From contig NC_089821.1 of assembly GCF_035046505.1 (NCBI RefSeq), forward strand, positions 56,080,256 through 56,144,255: a stretch of 64,000 bases of DNA, read 5' to 3'. The position numbers and the translations under genes were made by a program. The notes beneath the pieces are model-generated. The model did no database searches. It saw only the letters and a list, made by a program, of their open reading frames with translations, and was not told the DNA's origin. Positions 1 to 10,926 of the stretch are shown here, piece by piece. The DNA is from Tiliqua scincoides. Its lineage: Eukaryota; Chordata; Lepidosauria; Squamata; Scincidae. Each line of letters begins with the position of its first letter. Positions within the stretch are counted from its first letter, which is position 1.

Positions 1-667
1 TTTCTTGGTTTGAGAAGGCATTCATTGCTAATGGTGAAGCTGAGCATTGTTTATAACCAAGAAGGTTCCGTGAATTTGGTATTTGTTCCATCTTAGACCT
101 TCACTTTTAAGGCATTCTAACAATTTCCAGTCGTTTCTGGACTTCTACTTTGACTGATAAAATATCCCAATCTAGGTATCAGCAACCTTTTTCTCAACTG
201 CCCCTACCACCAAACCATTACTTCTCCGCAGTGCTTCTATTGAATTACCACTTAGACTTGTCCTAACTCCCAGATCTTTTAAATACACTCCAAATGACAT
301 GACAAGATCTCTTTTGAAGTAGGAATTGTGCTCCATTCTCTACAATTGTACTATATATTCTTGTTGCAGGACTGATGTTATTTGCTGCAGGTATATATTG
401 TACAACTACAGTACTTGCAGAATTCTGCTTTGCTGTGGCTAGGATTGTGAACCTACCAGGATTAGCCTGGAGCCTCCTGGAATCATCATTGATCTCCAGG
501 TGACGACTGAAAGCAATTCCAGAGATTTTATAAGGGCCTCCCTGCCTTAATGATACTATTTCAAGTTGAGGGGGAAAAAATCTCCAGGAATAGCTTCAGT
601 CAGCGTTGGCAGTCCTATGTGTTGCAGCATCTGGCAACTTTAATGTGTGTTTACAAACATATTTATC

Positions 668-1213
668 ATAGAGCACAATCCTGACCCTCACTTGGGCTGA
701 CGTAAGTCCCTTGCGCCAGCCTGGGAGTGTCGCAAAAGTGCTGTAAGGCACTTCTGTGCCACTCTGAGGAGAGATCAGGTGGCGCACAGATGTGCCCCGG
801 CCTCCCGGCACTGACAGGGCCCCAGAGGAAAGGTGAGTTGCATTGGCCAAGCTCAACTGATGCAAGGGTCAGTGGGGGCATGGGGATGACAGGGAGGAGG
901 TGGGACGGAGGTGTTTCAGGGCGGGCAGGCAGTGTGAGCAACGGACGTTCCCGGGGCAGGTGGCCGGGGAGTGAGAGGCAGAGCCAGGATACGGCAGTTA
1001 TGCTGAATCCTTGCCCCATTACCGGGAAGCACGGAGTGGCCCCGGCTAGACCGGGGATCCGAATAGACCTATTGGGGCCACTGCAGCATGACACAGGGTA
1101 AGGGGGAAAGTTTCCTCTTGCCTCAGGCTGTGCTGCTTTTGGCCCCAAACTTGAGCTGGATACAGTGCAGGCCCACTGGCCTGCCTGTTTCTAGCGCAAG
1201 TTAGGATTGCGCC
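668..1213. mobile_element. Longer GC-rich element with MITE-type ends
   Basis: About 545 bp. Ends GAGCACAATCCTGACC and AGTTAGGATTGCGCC resemble the Harbinger-like family, but the interior is longer and GC-rich. Open frames of 124-160 codons on both strands are by-products of high GC; none looks like a known protein. Confidence 0.5.
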
Positions 1214-2705
1214 ATAAAATGCCTCGTGGCAACTCAAATCAATCTTATTGTTTTCAATGGGCTTGCAAATAAAGTATCAGTCATGCATCACACGTATGTG
1301 CCATGTGATACATACATAGTAAAACATACTGAATAGTGTGTGAGTGAAACGTATTAATAGGGTGCATAGTGAAACATACTGAATTTTAACTTGACTTTGG
1401 GATCAGGAGACGCAATGCTTTCTGACCCATATGTTTTTTAGTTTTAAGGTCAGAAGTTTGTTATCTCTTTACAGCAGACTAAAACATGGTCAGAACATAA
1501 TTCTGCAGTGGATCCTGAACTTGGGGGGACCTGGAACCCAACAGGGATTCAGCCTGTCTGTGTGTGTTTCCCAGCAAAACGGTTGATCAGCCAGCCCAAG
1601 AAGAAAACCACTTAAAAACTACAGACCAAAGCAGGTCAAGTGACAATCCCTGATCTCTATCAAAGTTTCCAGCTCAGGCTTTTCACTAGTCTGAAAAACA
1701 AGGGGATTCATCTCCTTCCGCTTCTTGTGATGGCTGCAGATTGTCTTCACTTTTCAAAGGAGAAGGCCTTGCTTCACCTATGCCTTATCTTGCCCTGGCA
1801 AGACAATTTGTTCCTGCGTCAAGCCAAGACAGCATGTAACATTCTCTTTATCACCATGAATAAGAGACACCCAATTTAGGAGTTGCAGTAATGTAGAAGA
1901 GCAGTTAATATGCACTGAGGAGCATGATCAACCGTGGGTCCCTGTCACATCACAAAAGTGTGTTTGAAGATGTGTCTCCCTGCCACATTTCCCATCTTTA
2001 ATGCAGCAGAAACCCGTGTTCCTCTGGTGTCTCTATGGGAAACACAATTGTCACGTACAAGTGTGAAGAGCTCCGAACATAGTGCTGAAGCTAGGCTTTG
2101 TCTCCTTTGCTGAACTTTGAAAAGAGGTAACAAGCATAGCTGTGTGCTAGCAGTCTGCCATTTGCATCTGAAAAGGCTGGCATTTGGGAAATGCCCATCA
2201 AGTGAAGGGAGCCCAAGAGGAGCTTTGCAATTGCTGGGAGACCTTATTGCCAGTTACTGTGTAATTAACTAGAAATGACATTGGGAAAGAATAGACAATT
2301 ACCATCTTATCTAACTCGACACTTCCCTTCCACTCTCTGCTAGTGTTGTTAAACAGAGCCTTTGTTTGTTTCAAGCTGCTCTATCCCAGTTTATAGTAAG
2401 TAAACAATGACAACAATGCCTAGCACTTTTTGAAGTGCCTGTACCATGAAATACTGTCCAAGCATCACTTTACACTTAAAGCCATATCTCAAGCCTCGTA
2501 GAGTCACACCAACTCACTTCCCCTTGTACATGTTACATTTTTACACAACACAATAATCTTGTTTATACTCTTCACATCAGGACCATCTCTTATATAATCC
2601 CATTGAAGGAGGTGCCTATTAACATTTATCTGGTTCCAATGACTCCAGATACAAATGAAGTAAAGGATTCGAGTCTATAGGATAACTCTAGTCTTCAGGA
2701 TTGTA
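1214..2705. other. No gene recognised
   Basis: Within LSP1 intron 1. It holds a degenerate short direct repeat (GTGAAACATACTGAAT-like units, about 1320-1385) and otherwise unique-looking AT-rich sequence. Position 1-640 is similar: nothing recognised. Confidence 0.6.
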
Positions 2706-2833
2706 CTTTAGTGCAGTGGTTCTCAAACCTTTTACCACCGGGACCGACTTTTTAGAATGACAGTCTTTTGGGACCCACTGGAAGTGATGTCATTAACCTA
2801 ACACCCCCATATGACAAAATCAAATTAAATTAA

Positions 2834-3033
2834 GGGTACAATCCTAACCCTTATGTCAGTGCTTTCCAGCACTGGCATAGCGGTGCCAATGGGACATGTG
2901 CTGCATCCTGCAGTTGGGTGTCACTCTCTGAGGCCTCCTCAAAGTAAGGGAAAGTTTGTTCCCTTACCTCAGAGTTGCATTACCCTTATGTCAGTGCTTG
3001 AAAGCACTGACATAAGGGGTTAGGATTGCACCC
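2834..3033. mobile_element. PIF/Harbinger-like foldback MITE, copy 1
   Basis: 200 bp with inverted ends GGGTACAATCCTAACCC and GGGTTAGGATTGCACCC, flanked by TAA on both sides (2831-2833, 3034-3036). A 3-bp TAA duplication and GGG...CCC ends fit PIF/Harbinger. Nested in the hAT-like element 2714-3881. Confidence 0.75.
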
Positions 3034-3228
3034 TAAGTAAGTAAATTAAAGCTTTACAATAAGTAAAAAATTACATACATTGATTTTAAATACATTTTAA
3101 AGCCCCCTAACCCTCCCAAGCAGTTGCTGATCTATTTTAAAAAAAATTTACCAAACATCCCAAAGGCTGCAATCCTATCCACACTTACCCAGGAGTATGC
3201 TCCATTGACTAGCATTGTTAAAAGCATA

Positions 3229-3700
3229 CTTGGCATCCTTCAGTCTCGGAAGACTATGGTGTCACGCTCTGAATGGTGGTTCTGGAACAGAGTGTCCTCT
3301 CCAGTGCGCAAAGCCTGGGTAAAGTAGGTATGGAGGATAGGCTGTTACCCATGCAGCAAATCCCCCCTCTCCACATCGCTGAAATTGTCCAATGGAAAGG
3401 CAGAGGCCAATACGGTTGGTTCCAGCGGCGTCGCAGGAGTTGCCAGAACATGACTGTGTTCAGCCATGAACTGCCTCAGGGACTCCGGCTCCGGATTTTG
3501 CCTCGAGGTTGACTCCTGAAGCCTTTTCCATAACTGGATGTAGCCACAAGGCAGTGGAGGTTTGGGATCAGAGTTTTCCTTCTCTCAGATGAGCTGCCTT
3601 CCCAGGCTGACGAGTCCCATCTACCCGGTGGCTGTTTAGTCGCCTCTTACGACAAGTACAGCCAAACCGAGGGCCTATTCTTATCCCCAGCCCCCAGGGG
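3229..3700 (-). mobile_element. 472-bp non-autonomous retroelement sharing the LINE tail, copy 1
   Basis: In minus orientation the element runs from CCCCTGGGGGCTGGGGATAA (3700) to GACTGAAGGATGCCAAG (3229). The last 60-70 nt (TCAGAGCGTGACACCATAGT, then CTTCCGAGACTGAAGGATGCC) match the 3' end of the LINE at 27739-28697, while the first 400 nt do not match the LINE coding part seen here. It is flanked by a perfect AAAGCATA duplication (3221-3228, 3701-3708). The related hAT-like copy at 44469-44520 shows the uninterrupted target. The conceptual reading frames inside it are not conserved. Confidence 0.75.
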
Positions 3701-4363
3701 AAAGCATAGAAGCCTGTTAAAAGTACAGATCTGTAACATTTCCCCAAATGCAGTCACATACCATGGTTGCAGCAAGTCTAATATATTAAAAATAAAATAC
3801 ACATTGAAATGAATGGAGACCCAACTGAAATTGGCTTGTGATCCACCTAGTGGGTCCCGACACACAGTTTGAGAAGCTCTGCTTTAGTGATTAGTTGTCC
3901 AAATCATTGCACAGATCTTTTAGTAGATTTGGTTGAGCTTCGTTTTACACTCAAATGACAGACGCTGAAAGCATTTACAAAAGGTCCAAGCATCAGTAAT
4001 GAAAACAGCCCTAAATATGGACAAATTCCTCAAGGTGAGTGTTTATTATCCAGTCTCTTCTGCTGTTTTATTGGAAACTGGATATTTGCAGTTTGGTCAC
4101 TGTCAGAGAATTGTTTTTAAAAATGTTTAACACTGTGCTACTTTTAGCCATTCAGCTAAATTCCTGAAGTTCATATGGAAAATCTGCATATTTCTTGAGA
4201 AATATGTGTTTATTATATTTCATACATTACTGTACATCTGTTTGTGTCTTACAAAAAATGGTGCCATCCTGTTCTTTAAAAAGTTATTTTAGATGTGAAT
4301 AAGCTGAAGAAGTTCCATGAAAAGAGCTATGTAGACTGTTGCTTTACAAAAGGTTATTATGCC

Positions 4364-5570
4364 AGGGGCGGAGCTAACTTTCAGCGAAGTTGCAGTGAAC
4401 TTTGGGGGTTCCCAAAGAGACTGCGAAATAGATATGTTTTCATGTGCCTAAACAACTAAGGCACGCTTCGGTGCCAGGAAGACGGTACGAAGAGCTGAGA
4501 GCTTGAAGGGGGGGGTCCTTAGAAACAGGCAAGTTCAAGGATTTCTCTCTGTTTTGCTCTGTGCTGAAGCATATCTATCCCGGGTGACATCTTTGAGAAG
4601 CTCGGAGAGCTGAAAACCCGTCCTCCCACGGCCTAGATACAACAACATTGCAGGGAAAAAAGCTATTAAGAGTGAGTGAACTTGGCTTGTTAAAAAGTTT
4701 TACTGAGAACTGTAAGTAAGAAGTCTGGAGGAGGAGGAGATAATTCAAGATTATTCCCGCTGGCCATTAGCCACCCAGGGGGGGAATAGGTGAATTGGTA
4801 TTTCCCCTGCTGGAGTAAGTACAAGATTATATATATATATATTTAATGGTATGTACCGAAGAGAAATAAATAAGTAATCTTCAACAAAGGAAATAAAGTC
4901 TACCTTCATTTTCCCAGTAAAAAGCCTTTATTTAAGCCTGGACACTGTTGGTTTCGGTTTCGGTTTCTCAGCAAGAGGCTTGAATTTTTTTTTTTTCTTT
5001 TGGTCATTTAAAGGCATACTAACCTAATTTGACTGTGGATTTGATTGACTTTTTGGATATAAAAATTTGGAAAGTAGCCCTGGATACAAAATTAGAAAGT
5101 AGCCCTGCAGGAAGTGGCTTGAGTTGGTGTTGATAAAAATGGCTTTTGAAAATCTAAAAGATGATCATGAAAGCCAGGCCTTGTTGGTGGACTTTCTGAT
5201 GGATTTTAGAAGAGAAATGGAGCAACAAGTCAGAGAACTCTCTGAACAAATTGGGCAAATAAGCTCCTCCCTTGTAAACTTCGCGGGAACAGATTATAAA
5301 CAATAGAGAAGAAAAAAGAATGGGTCAGATGTCAGGTGAAGTTAAAGAAGTGGAGTATTTTGAAATGGGACACGAGATGGAAGAAGCAATTGTTATAATA
5401 ACTGGGAATCTTAAGGAAGAAAAAAGAGGAAATGTTCAGAGAGCAAGCTGTCTCAAGAAGAGGAAGAATTTATGGACTGAATTCAAGAATAACAGAATGA
5501 AAAAGAAGAAAGAAAAACAGAGGGGGGGACTTAAGAAGAAAAAGAAGTGGAAGAACCAGTAGGAGGATTA
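4364..5570 (+). mobile_element. Possible LINE-1-like 5' region with start of a coiled-coil ORF
   Basis: Positions 4364-5120 look like a non-coding leader (including ATTCCCGCTGGCCATTAGCC, CACCCAGGGGGGGAATAGG). A short frame then begins, MAFENLKDDHESQALLVDF and on to MDFRREMEQQVRELSEQI, a heptad-rich coiled coil ending at 5306. A second frame (5320-5562, other phase) runs into a Lys-rich stretch. The layout (leader, then a coiled-coil first ORF) recalls L1 ORF1, but the conserved RNA-binding part is absent. The family is not certain. Confidence 0.35.
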
Positions 5571-5607
5571 TGCCACACTAAATCCACCAGTCCTTCAGGT
5601 GCCGCAG

Positions 5608-5865
5608 AGACTTTCAACCCAATCCTATCCGGGCTGCTGCCCTGCAATACAGCGGCACCACAACAACCGCCGCTTATCCTGTGGGGGCTGGGGAAGCGGC
5701 TAGAGATCTCCTCAGGGTAAGGGAACTTTGGTTCCCTCACCCTTTGTTGGGTCCCAGCAGCCCCTATGGGTCTACTTGGATCTGTGTCAGCTCAATCACT
5801 GGTGCAGAACTCAGGAGACGAGAGCTGGGCTCTGAAGCCTGGGGGGGGGATAGGATTCAATGGCA
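5608..5865. repeat. CCAATCCTATCC-type element
   Basis: About 260 bp with inverted ends CCCAATCCTATCCGGGC and GGGGGATAGGATTC and a GC-rich interior. It is related in its ends to the other rGCCCAATCCTATC elements. Frames in this stretch and in the following C-rich tract to about 6050 are not judged real. Confidence 0.4.
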
Positions 5866-6764
5866 GCCGAGGCTGCTGTCCCTGCCCCCTCCAAGGCTTA
5901 ACCCTACTCTTCTCTGCCTCCCCCCACCTAGTTCCACCCTTCCTCATCTTTCCACCACCCTCCCCCCCCAACCCAGGAATAACTCCCCACTGCTCAGTGG
6001 GAAGCATAATGCTCCCAGGTCCAGGTGGGCCAACACAGAGGCCAGGTGCCAACTAGCACTGGCTTCCTGGCTGATGCCTTCCCTCTCCTGGCCACTGCAA
6101 CATGCCTTCTAGCACATTTGCAACAGCCATTGTGAGGGCAGCGTGTGGTCCATTGGTGCTGCCTGGCATTAGGATTGAGCTGTTCTGTATTCTAGAAGGA
6201 GCTGGGAGGAGGGAGTTTATAAAATGCGATGTTGGAAGCCTAAGAAGGACTAGTGTCTTCATGAGTTGGACATACAAAGTGAAAATCCATACAACTGTAT
6301 GTATAGTCTGTCCAGAGAGAAGGAAGAAGCCTCCTGTACAGTGTCAGTGCTTTAGGTCTGCAGTATCCTCTTCCATGAAACAAGCTCCTCTCAGTTTCAC
6401 TGTCTGATCGTTCAACCCATAATTTGGGTCTGTCACTTCTTGTGGCATATGGCTGATGGACAGTTTAGCAGGCTCAGTAAGGCAGAGGGCTGGTTACAGT
6501 GTCCATCTGGCGTTTGTTTGGAATTGGTGCAACATCAGGGGGCTGTGCAGGCCTAGCGTGCCAAACTGATTTATCACATAGCTAGCCTGGGATTGGAAAA
6601 CAAGAGGGAGAGAACTGGCCCCTCTCCTCTAGAATTGACTGTGAGCTAACTAAAGAATGCTCAATGTGCGGACGTGTCGGTAATACACAAATCAGATAAA
6701 CTGAAATAAAGTTGCATGTTGCTAGTATTTGAGAATAGGAGTTGCTGCCTTAATCCACATACAC

Positions 6765-7362
6765 TGTTACCCTCCACATGCCTGATCTTGTTTGATCTCA
6801 GAAGCTAAGCAGGGTCAGGCCTGGTTAGTACTTGGATGGGAGACCGCTTGGGAATACCGGGTGCTGTAGGCTTATGCCATAGTCCAGGGGTGTCCAAACA
6901 TTTTGGCAGGAGGGCCACATCATCTCTCTGACACTGTATTGGGGGCCGGGGAAAAAGAATTAATTTACATTTAAAATTTGAATAAATTTACATAAATGAA
7001 TATATTAGAGATGAAACTTATATGAATGAATGACGGTCTTGCAGTAGCTCAAGGCGTTGCACAAAGCAAGGCTGGCCTTTCCTTTGCTGCCAATGCTGCA
7101 TCACAGAGGTGAATCAGCAAGTAGTGGAGGGAGCCCTCATCCCACAGTTCACACAAGAGGTTGAACAGTCGCCCTCAAACTGAGAGGCGTTGCGTCAGGC
7201 CAGCATGGGCTCCAGGAAATCTCCGGAGGGCCAGATGCTCATTGGAGACTGGGGGCTCCCTGGAGGCCGGATTGGAAGTCCCCGAGGGCCGCAAGTGGCC
7301 CCCGGGCTGGGGTTTGGGCACCCCTGCCATAGTCTTTCGAGACTGAAGGTTGCCAACCAACC
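6765..7362 (+). mobile_element. 5S rRNA-derived SINE, copy 1, interrupted by a hAT-like element
   Basis: Positions 6765-6884 resemble 5S rRNA from about nucleotide 15 onward: CCTGATCTTGTTTGATCTCA, GAAGCTAAGCAGGGTCAGGC, TTAGTACTTGGATGGGAGAC and GGAATACCGGGTGCTGTAGGC. The type-1 pol III control regions (A, IE and C boxes) are therefore still present. Instead of the 5S terminator, a tail follows: CCATAGTC then TTTCGAGACTGAAGGTTGCC at 7327-7360. It equals the LINE tail of this window. A 442-bp hAT-like element (6885-7326) splits body and tail. It is not a functional 5S gene because the 5' end is diverged and the terminator is missing. Confidence 0.85.
6885..7326 (+). mobile_element. hAT-like non-autonomous element family A (inside the 5S SINE)
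   Basis: 442 bp with inverted ends CAGGGGTGTCCAAAC and GTTTGGGCACCCCTG. Perfect 8-bp duplications CCATAGTC flank it (6877-6884, 7327-7334), and the uninterrupted site is visible in the 5S SINE at 47741-47748. Three further copies lie at 24392, 35745 and 61195. No transposase is encoded, so it moved in trans. Confidence 0.88.
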
Positions 7363-8180
7363 AGTGGCCTGCTCACTGCACAGCACCACCAGCCCCATTT
7401 GGGCAGTCCCAGGCAGACCCCTACAACACCAGGTTCCCTGAAGTTCCTGGCAGGCTCCCATAGAACCCTGGTTCAGTCACAACCTGAACACAGAACTTCA
7501 TACCTTTCCCAATATAACTTGAGCTAGTTGAATAAGATAAGGCAAAGTTATACCACTGCAACCAAAGTTTTAACCTTGATAATTTGTATAATATCTTTCT
7601 CATCCAATCAGAAACCAGTGAGCCTTCCCCCATTTTATTTTTGCATAGATGACTTCTTGCTATAATTTCTTTTAAACTAGTGCTCAGGTGTCTGCATTAA
7701 TTTGCTCATTTTTGGAGAATCTTTTCTTAGATAAGAGCTGATTTGCAGCTGGATGCGTGAACAACCTCCACCGGAAAGCCGTTGTGTTTTTTAAGCAATG
7801 TCTGCAGTGTTTGAGCTGTAATGGCTCGTTTGTACATACATGTCAGCAGCATGTCACACTGCCATCAAGTGATGAACCTGCATGTCTGAATCAGCCGTAA
7901 GATATAAGAAGTCACCTCCTTTCCAACGTCCCCTCTGTGGCCTCTGTGATCAGATGTACAAACGGTTGACAGGTTTTTTTAAACACCTACTTATGCAGAT
8001 TACATGCAGTCAGCAGCACCTAAATCGGGTCACAGTTCCTCCATGTGCAGAACTAACATGGCAAGAATCTGTGACTGGCCTATATGTTGCATAAGCATGC
8101 TAATTCTGCATCAGCATCCCAATCTAAATGTGATATCAGCTGCATGAAACCCTATGTAGCTACATTGTTTTTACATGCCC

Positions 8181-8405
8181 CAGTGGCATTCCTGGAGAGG
8201 GGGCAAAATACTACGTTTTTTTAGGAGCAGCAATGCCCGTGTAAAGTGCCCTTCCCCCTTGCCTTCAGAGCCAGTTATGGCTGCGAAAGCAAAGGCTTTT
8301 GTAGACACAATTGGCTCTGAAGGCAAGGGGGAGAGGTGCTTTACACAGGCATCACTGCTCCTGAAAAAAACCTAGTGTTTTGCCCACTCTCTAGGAAAGC
8401 CACTG
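8181..8405. mobile_element. Foldback hAT-like MITE with perfect 8-bp duplication
   Basis: 225 bp that fold back along almost all their length: arms of about 95 nt (8181-8274, 8310-8405) with ends CAGTGGCATTCCT and AGGAAAGCCACTG, and an unpaired centre of about 35 nt. Perfect flanking duplication ACATGCCC (8173-8180, 8406-8413). The arms carry a few mismatches. Two overlapping frames across it are by-products. Confidence 0.85.
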
Positions 8406-8637
8406 ACATGCCCAGCGTCATGTTTAAACCAGGCCTGATAGAAACAGTTCTCTCTTAAACATGTCCACCTAGTGCAAGAATTGCCGTGGGCCAGTCACTA
8501 TTTCTCAAACTAATCTCACTCACTGGGATCTTGTGAGGATAAAAGAAGGGGAACCTCTCCATGTATGCTTCCTGGAACTCTTTTAGGAAAGGGAAAGATA
8601 AAAAAAATAGGATTAATAAAGATTGTATTGTGTAGAG

Positions 8638-8920
8638 CAGGGATGTCAAACTCGTTTCATGCAGAGGGCTGAAGTTAGCATTCATGCTGCCTGCTAAGGA
8701 CCAGAAGTGACATCATTAAGCAGATGATGGCCAGAAACAAGCACTTTGTTCTCACATAGAAATTCATTAGCTGCAAATGACAGACAGAAAATGTGCAAAT
8801 CTTGTTCATATTTTCAAGATGAGAGACCCCAAATATCAAGCTGGGACAGCCCAATTATAACGGAGGCTGGATAAATTGCTACAAGCATTTGGTCCACGGG
8901 CCTTAAGTTTGACACCCCTG
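8638..8920 (+). mobile_element. hAT-like family B, copy 1
   Basis: 283 bp with ends CAGGGATGTCAAACTCG and AAGTTTGACACCCCTG. Duplication GTGTAGAG (8630-8637) and GTGTAGAA (8921-8928), one difference. It contains the GAAGTGACATCATTAAGCAG segment typical of this family. Non-coding. Confidence 0.82.
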
Positions 8921-9694
8921 GTGTAGAACTTGGATTTGAGACCACAGAACTCATTGCACGCACAGGCCAATACAAACACACCTGTGGAACCCTAAACCTG
9001 ATTTACATGTTTCTCTTCTCTAAACACCAGAAATTATCTCAAATGCACAAAAGGACATTGGATGGGACGATGCTAACATAATGTGCATTTTCAATTTGAG
9101 AAGAATTCAAGGCTCTGTTTTCGTATCTTGGCAGTGCACGATGAAACTTGTGCATGTGGGGAGCAAGAAAGAATTGAACCTAGATATAACCCAAAATAAT
9201 TGATAGGCATGGCTAGCACCAGAACTCAAAAACTGAGTTCTGAAGACTATGGAGGTCTGAATGTTAGCTGAACCCTAGCTATGGTGCTGCTGCTTCTGAT
9301 TATGATGATGATTAGAGATCCCTAACGCACCATCTTAAACACTCAGGAGACCAGCGTGAAGGGTGGACTTATGGTCACAGTTGTGAGTTAGCATGCATTG
9401 ATGCTAGGAGAAAGAAAAATATCTTACTCAGGGGGACTCTAAGGTTTCTTGTCAAGAGGGTCCTGCAGGACTTTTGCCCAGGTCCACACAAACACCTAGC
9501 AGTGCTGTTGAGTTTTATTCCTCTCTTTGTTGGTGTTTGTTCGTTTCTGCTCCTCTTGCTCTCCGCCTGTGGGAGACTATAAATGGGACAATGGTGGTGG
9601 CAACTCTGTTAAAAATGGTTGAGAAAGAACTGGCTACATTGCTGACAGCAGACCTAGATGGCTTTCAGATACCTTCCAGTTCCATGGATTGGAG

Positions 9695-10024
9695 CAGGGA
9701 TGTCAAGCTCATTTCATATAATGGGCTGAACAGCATTCATGATGCCTGCTGAGGGCCGGAGGTGATGTCATTAAGCAGGAAGTGATGTCATTAAAATAGA
9801 TCATGACCAGAAATAAGCACCTTTTTCTCACTAAAGAATTTGCTAGCTGCAAGTGACAGAATTCACAAATTTTGATCGTATTTTCAAGATATGGGGAAGC
9901 AAAATTATCATGTGGATTGCCCTTTCAGCAGTGCAATCAGCATAGCTCAGTAGCTGAAGCCTGAGGGCCAGATAACGGGCTTCCAGGGGCCACATCCAGC
10001 CTGTGGGCTTTGTTGACACCTCTG
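9695..10024 (+). mobile_element. hAT-like family B, copy 2
   Basis: 330 bp with ends CAGGGATGTCAAGCTCA and GTTGACACCTCTG. It shares GGTGATGTCATTAAGCAGGA and the 3' half with copy 1. Duplication GATTGGAG / GATTAAAG (6 of 8), so it is somewhat older than copy 1. Confidence 0.75.
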
Positions 10025-10385
10025 GATTAAAGTTTATTGATGAAATCCTTGCTCATTGCAGGGCACTTTCTGTTGAGCTTTGTATTTTAGTAAAATTGGA
10101 CAGGGTATTTTTTTTTTTTATCTCAGCTGGTCTTGCATTGGTCCCCTTGCCACCTCCTACTTCTACTCGGTTTTCTGAGTCTAGTGCCTTATATTTCTAA
10201 GAGCACTGGAACTGTGCTTGCAGCTGTTACATTTGAAGTTATGCATCCTGAACCAGCCATGAGTTAGATGTTTCAAAATGAATTATGTGCCATATAGCAG
10301 CTTCTTGTGCCCTATGCTGAGGAAAGGGCTTTCTCACTTTAGAGTCTAACAGTGCAATCCTATACATGTTTACACAGAGAACTAA

Positions 10386-10926
10386 GGGCGTAATCCTAAC
10401 CCCTTACGTCAGCACTGACATAAGGGCAATGCAGCTCCGAGGTACTTTGAGGAGGTCTCTATGACTGACACCCAACTGCACGATGCAGCACACGTCCCAT
10501 TGGCACCACTATACCAATGCTGGTAAGCAATGCTGGTAAGATTGGTAATGTTATACCAATCTGCAAGAGGGATCTGAAGGCCTTAGGAGTGGACCTCAAC
10601 AAGCGGGAAACCCTGGCCTCTGAGCGGCCCGCTTGGAGGCAGGCTGTGCAGCATGGCCTTTCCCAGTTTGAAGAGACACTTGGCCAACAGTCTGAGGCTA
10701 AGAGGCAAAGAAGGAAGGCCCATAGCCAGGGAGACAGACCAGGGACAGACTGCACTTGCTCCCAGTGTGGAAGGGATTGTCACTCCCGAATCGGCCTTTT
10801 CAGCCACACTAGATGCTGTTCCAGAACCACCTTTCAGAGCGTGATACCATAGTCTTTCAAGACTGAAGGTTGCCAACTATAAACCAATGCTGGAAAGCAC
10901 TGTCATAAGGGGTTAGTATTGTGCCC
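10386..10926. mobile_element. PIF/Harbinger-like MITE, copy 2, split by the LINE
   Basis: Ends GGGCGTAATCCTAACC and GGTTAGTATTGTGCCC, flanked by TAA (10383-10385, 10927-10929). The LINE fragment 10515-10880 interrupts it; without the LINE it is about 180 bp. The MITE itself interrupts a short palindromic repeat at 10351-10986. Confidence 0.75.
10515..10880 (+). mobile_element. LINE 3' end, same family, with intact C-terminal zinc finger
   Basis: A 5'-truncated copy of the 27739-28697 LINE in plus orientation, homologous from about 10561 (CTGCAAGAGGGATCTGAAGG). The translated end carries CSQCGRDCHSRIGLFSHTRC, a CxxC...HxxC zinc-finger-like motif typical of the C-terminus of several LINE clades. 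It ends with CATAGTCTTTCAAGACTGAA and the GGTTGCCAAC tail. It interrupts a Harbinger-like MITE; CCAATGCTGG on both sides is the probable target duplication. The segment 10515-10560 contains short tandem copies of the target sequence. Confidence 0.8.

Larger units (their letters stand above)
2714..3881 (+). mobile_element. hAT-like family C, copy 1, with two nested inserts
   Basis: Outer element with ends CAGTGGTTCTCAAACC and CAGTTTGAGAAGCTCTG and a perfect duplication CTTTAGTG (2706-2713, 3882-3889). Within it lie a Harbinger-like foldback MITE (2834-3033) and the 472-bp retroelement (3229-3700). Family hallmarks are the near-terminal GGGACCCACTGGAAGTGATG on the left and CCACCTAGTGGGTCCCGACA on the right. 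Confidence 0.85.

Noticed and set aside
666-1148. Overlapping frames of 124-160 codons on both strands
   Set aside because: By-products of a GC-rich element with MITE-type ends.
5124-5562. A host coiled-coil gene
   Set aside because: The two frames are short, in different phases and without splice support; a LINE-like origin is more likely.
6765-6884. A functional 5S rRNA gene
   Set aside because: The 5' end is diverged, the oligo-T terminator is missing and a LINE-type tail follows directly; the second copy at 47631 has the same structure, so both are 5S-derived SINEs.
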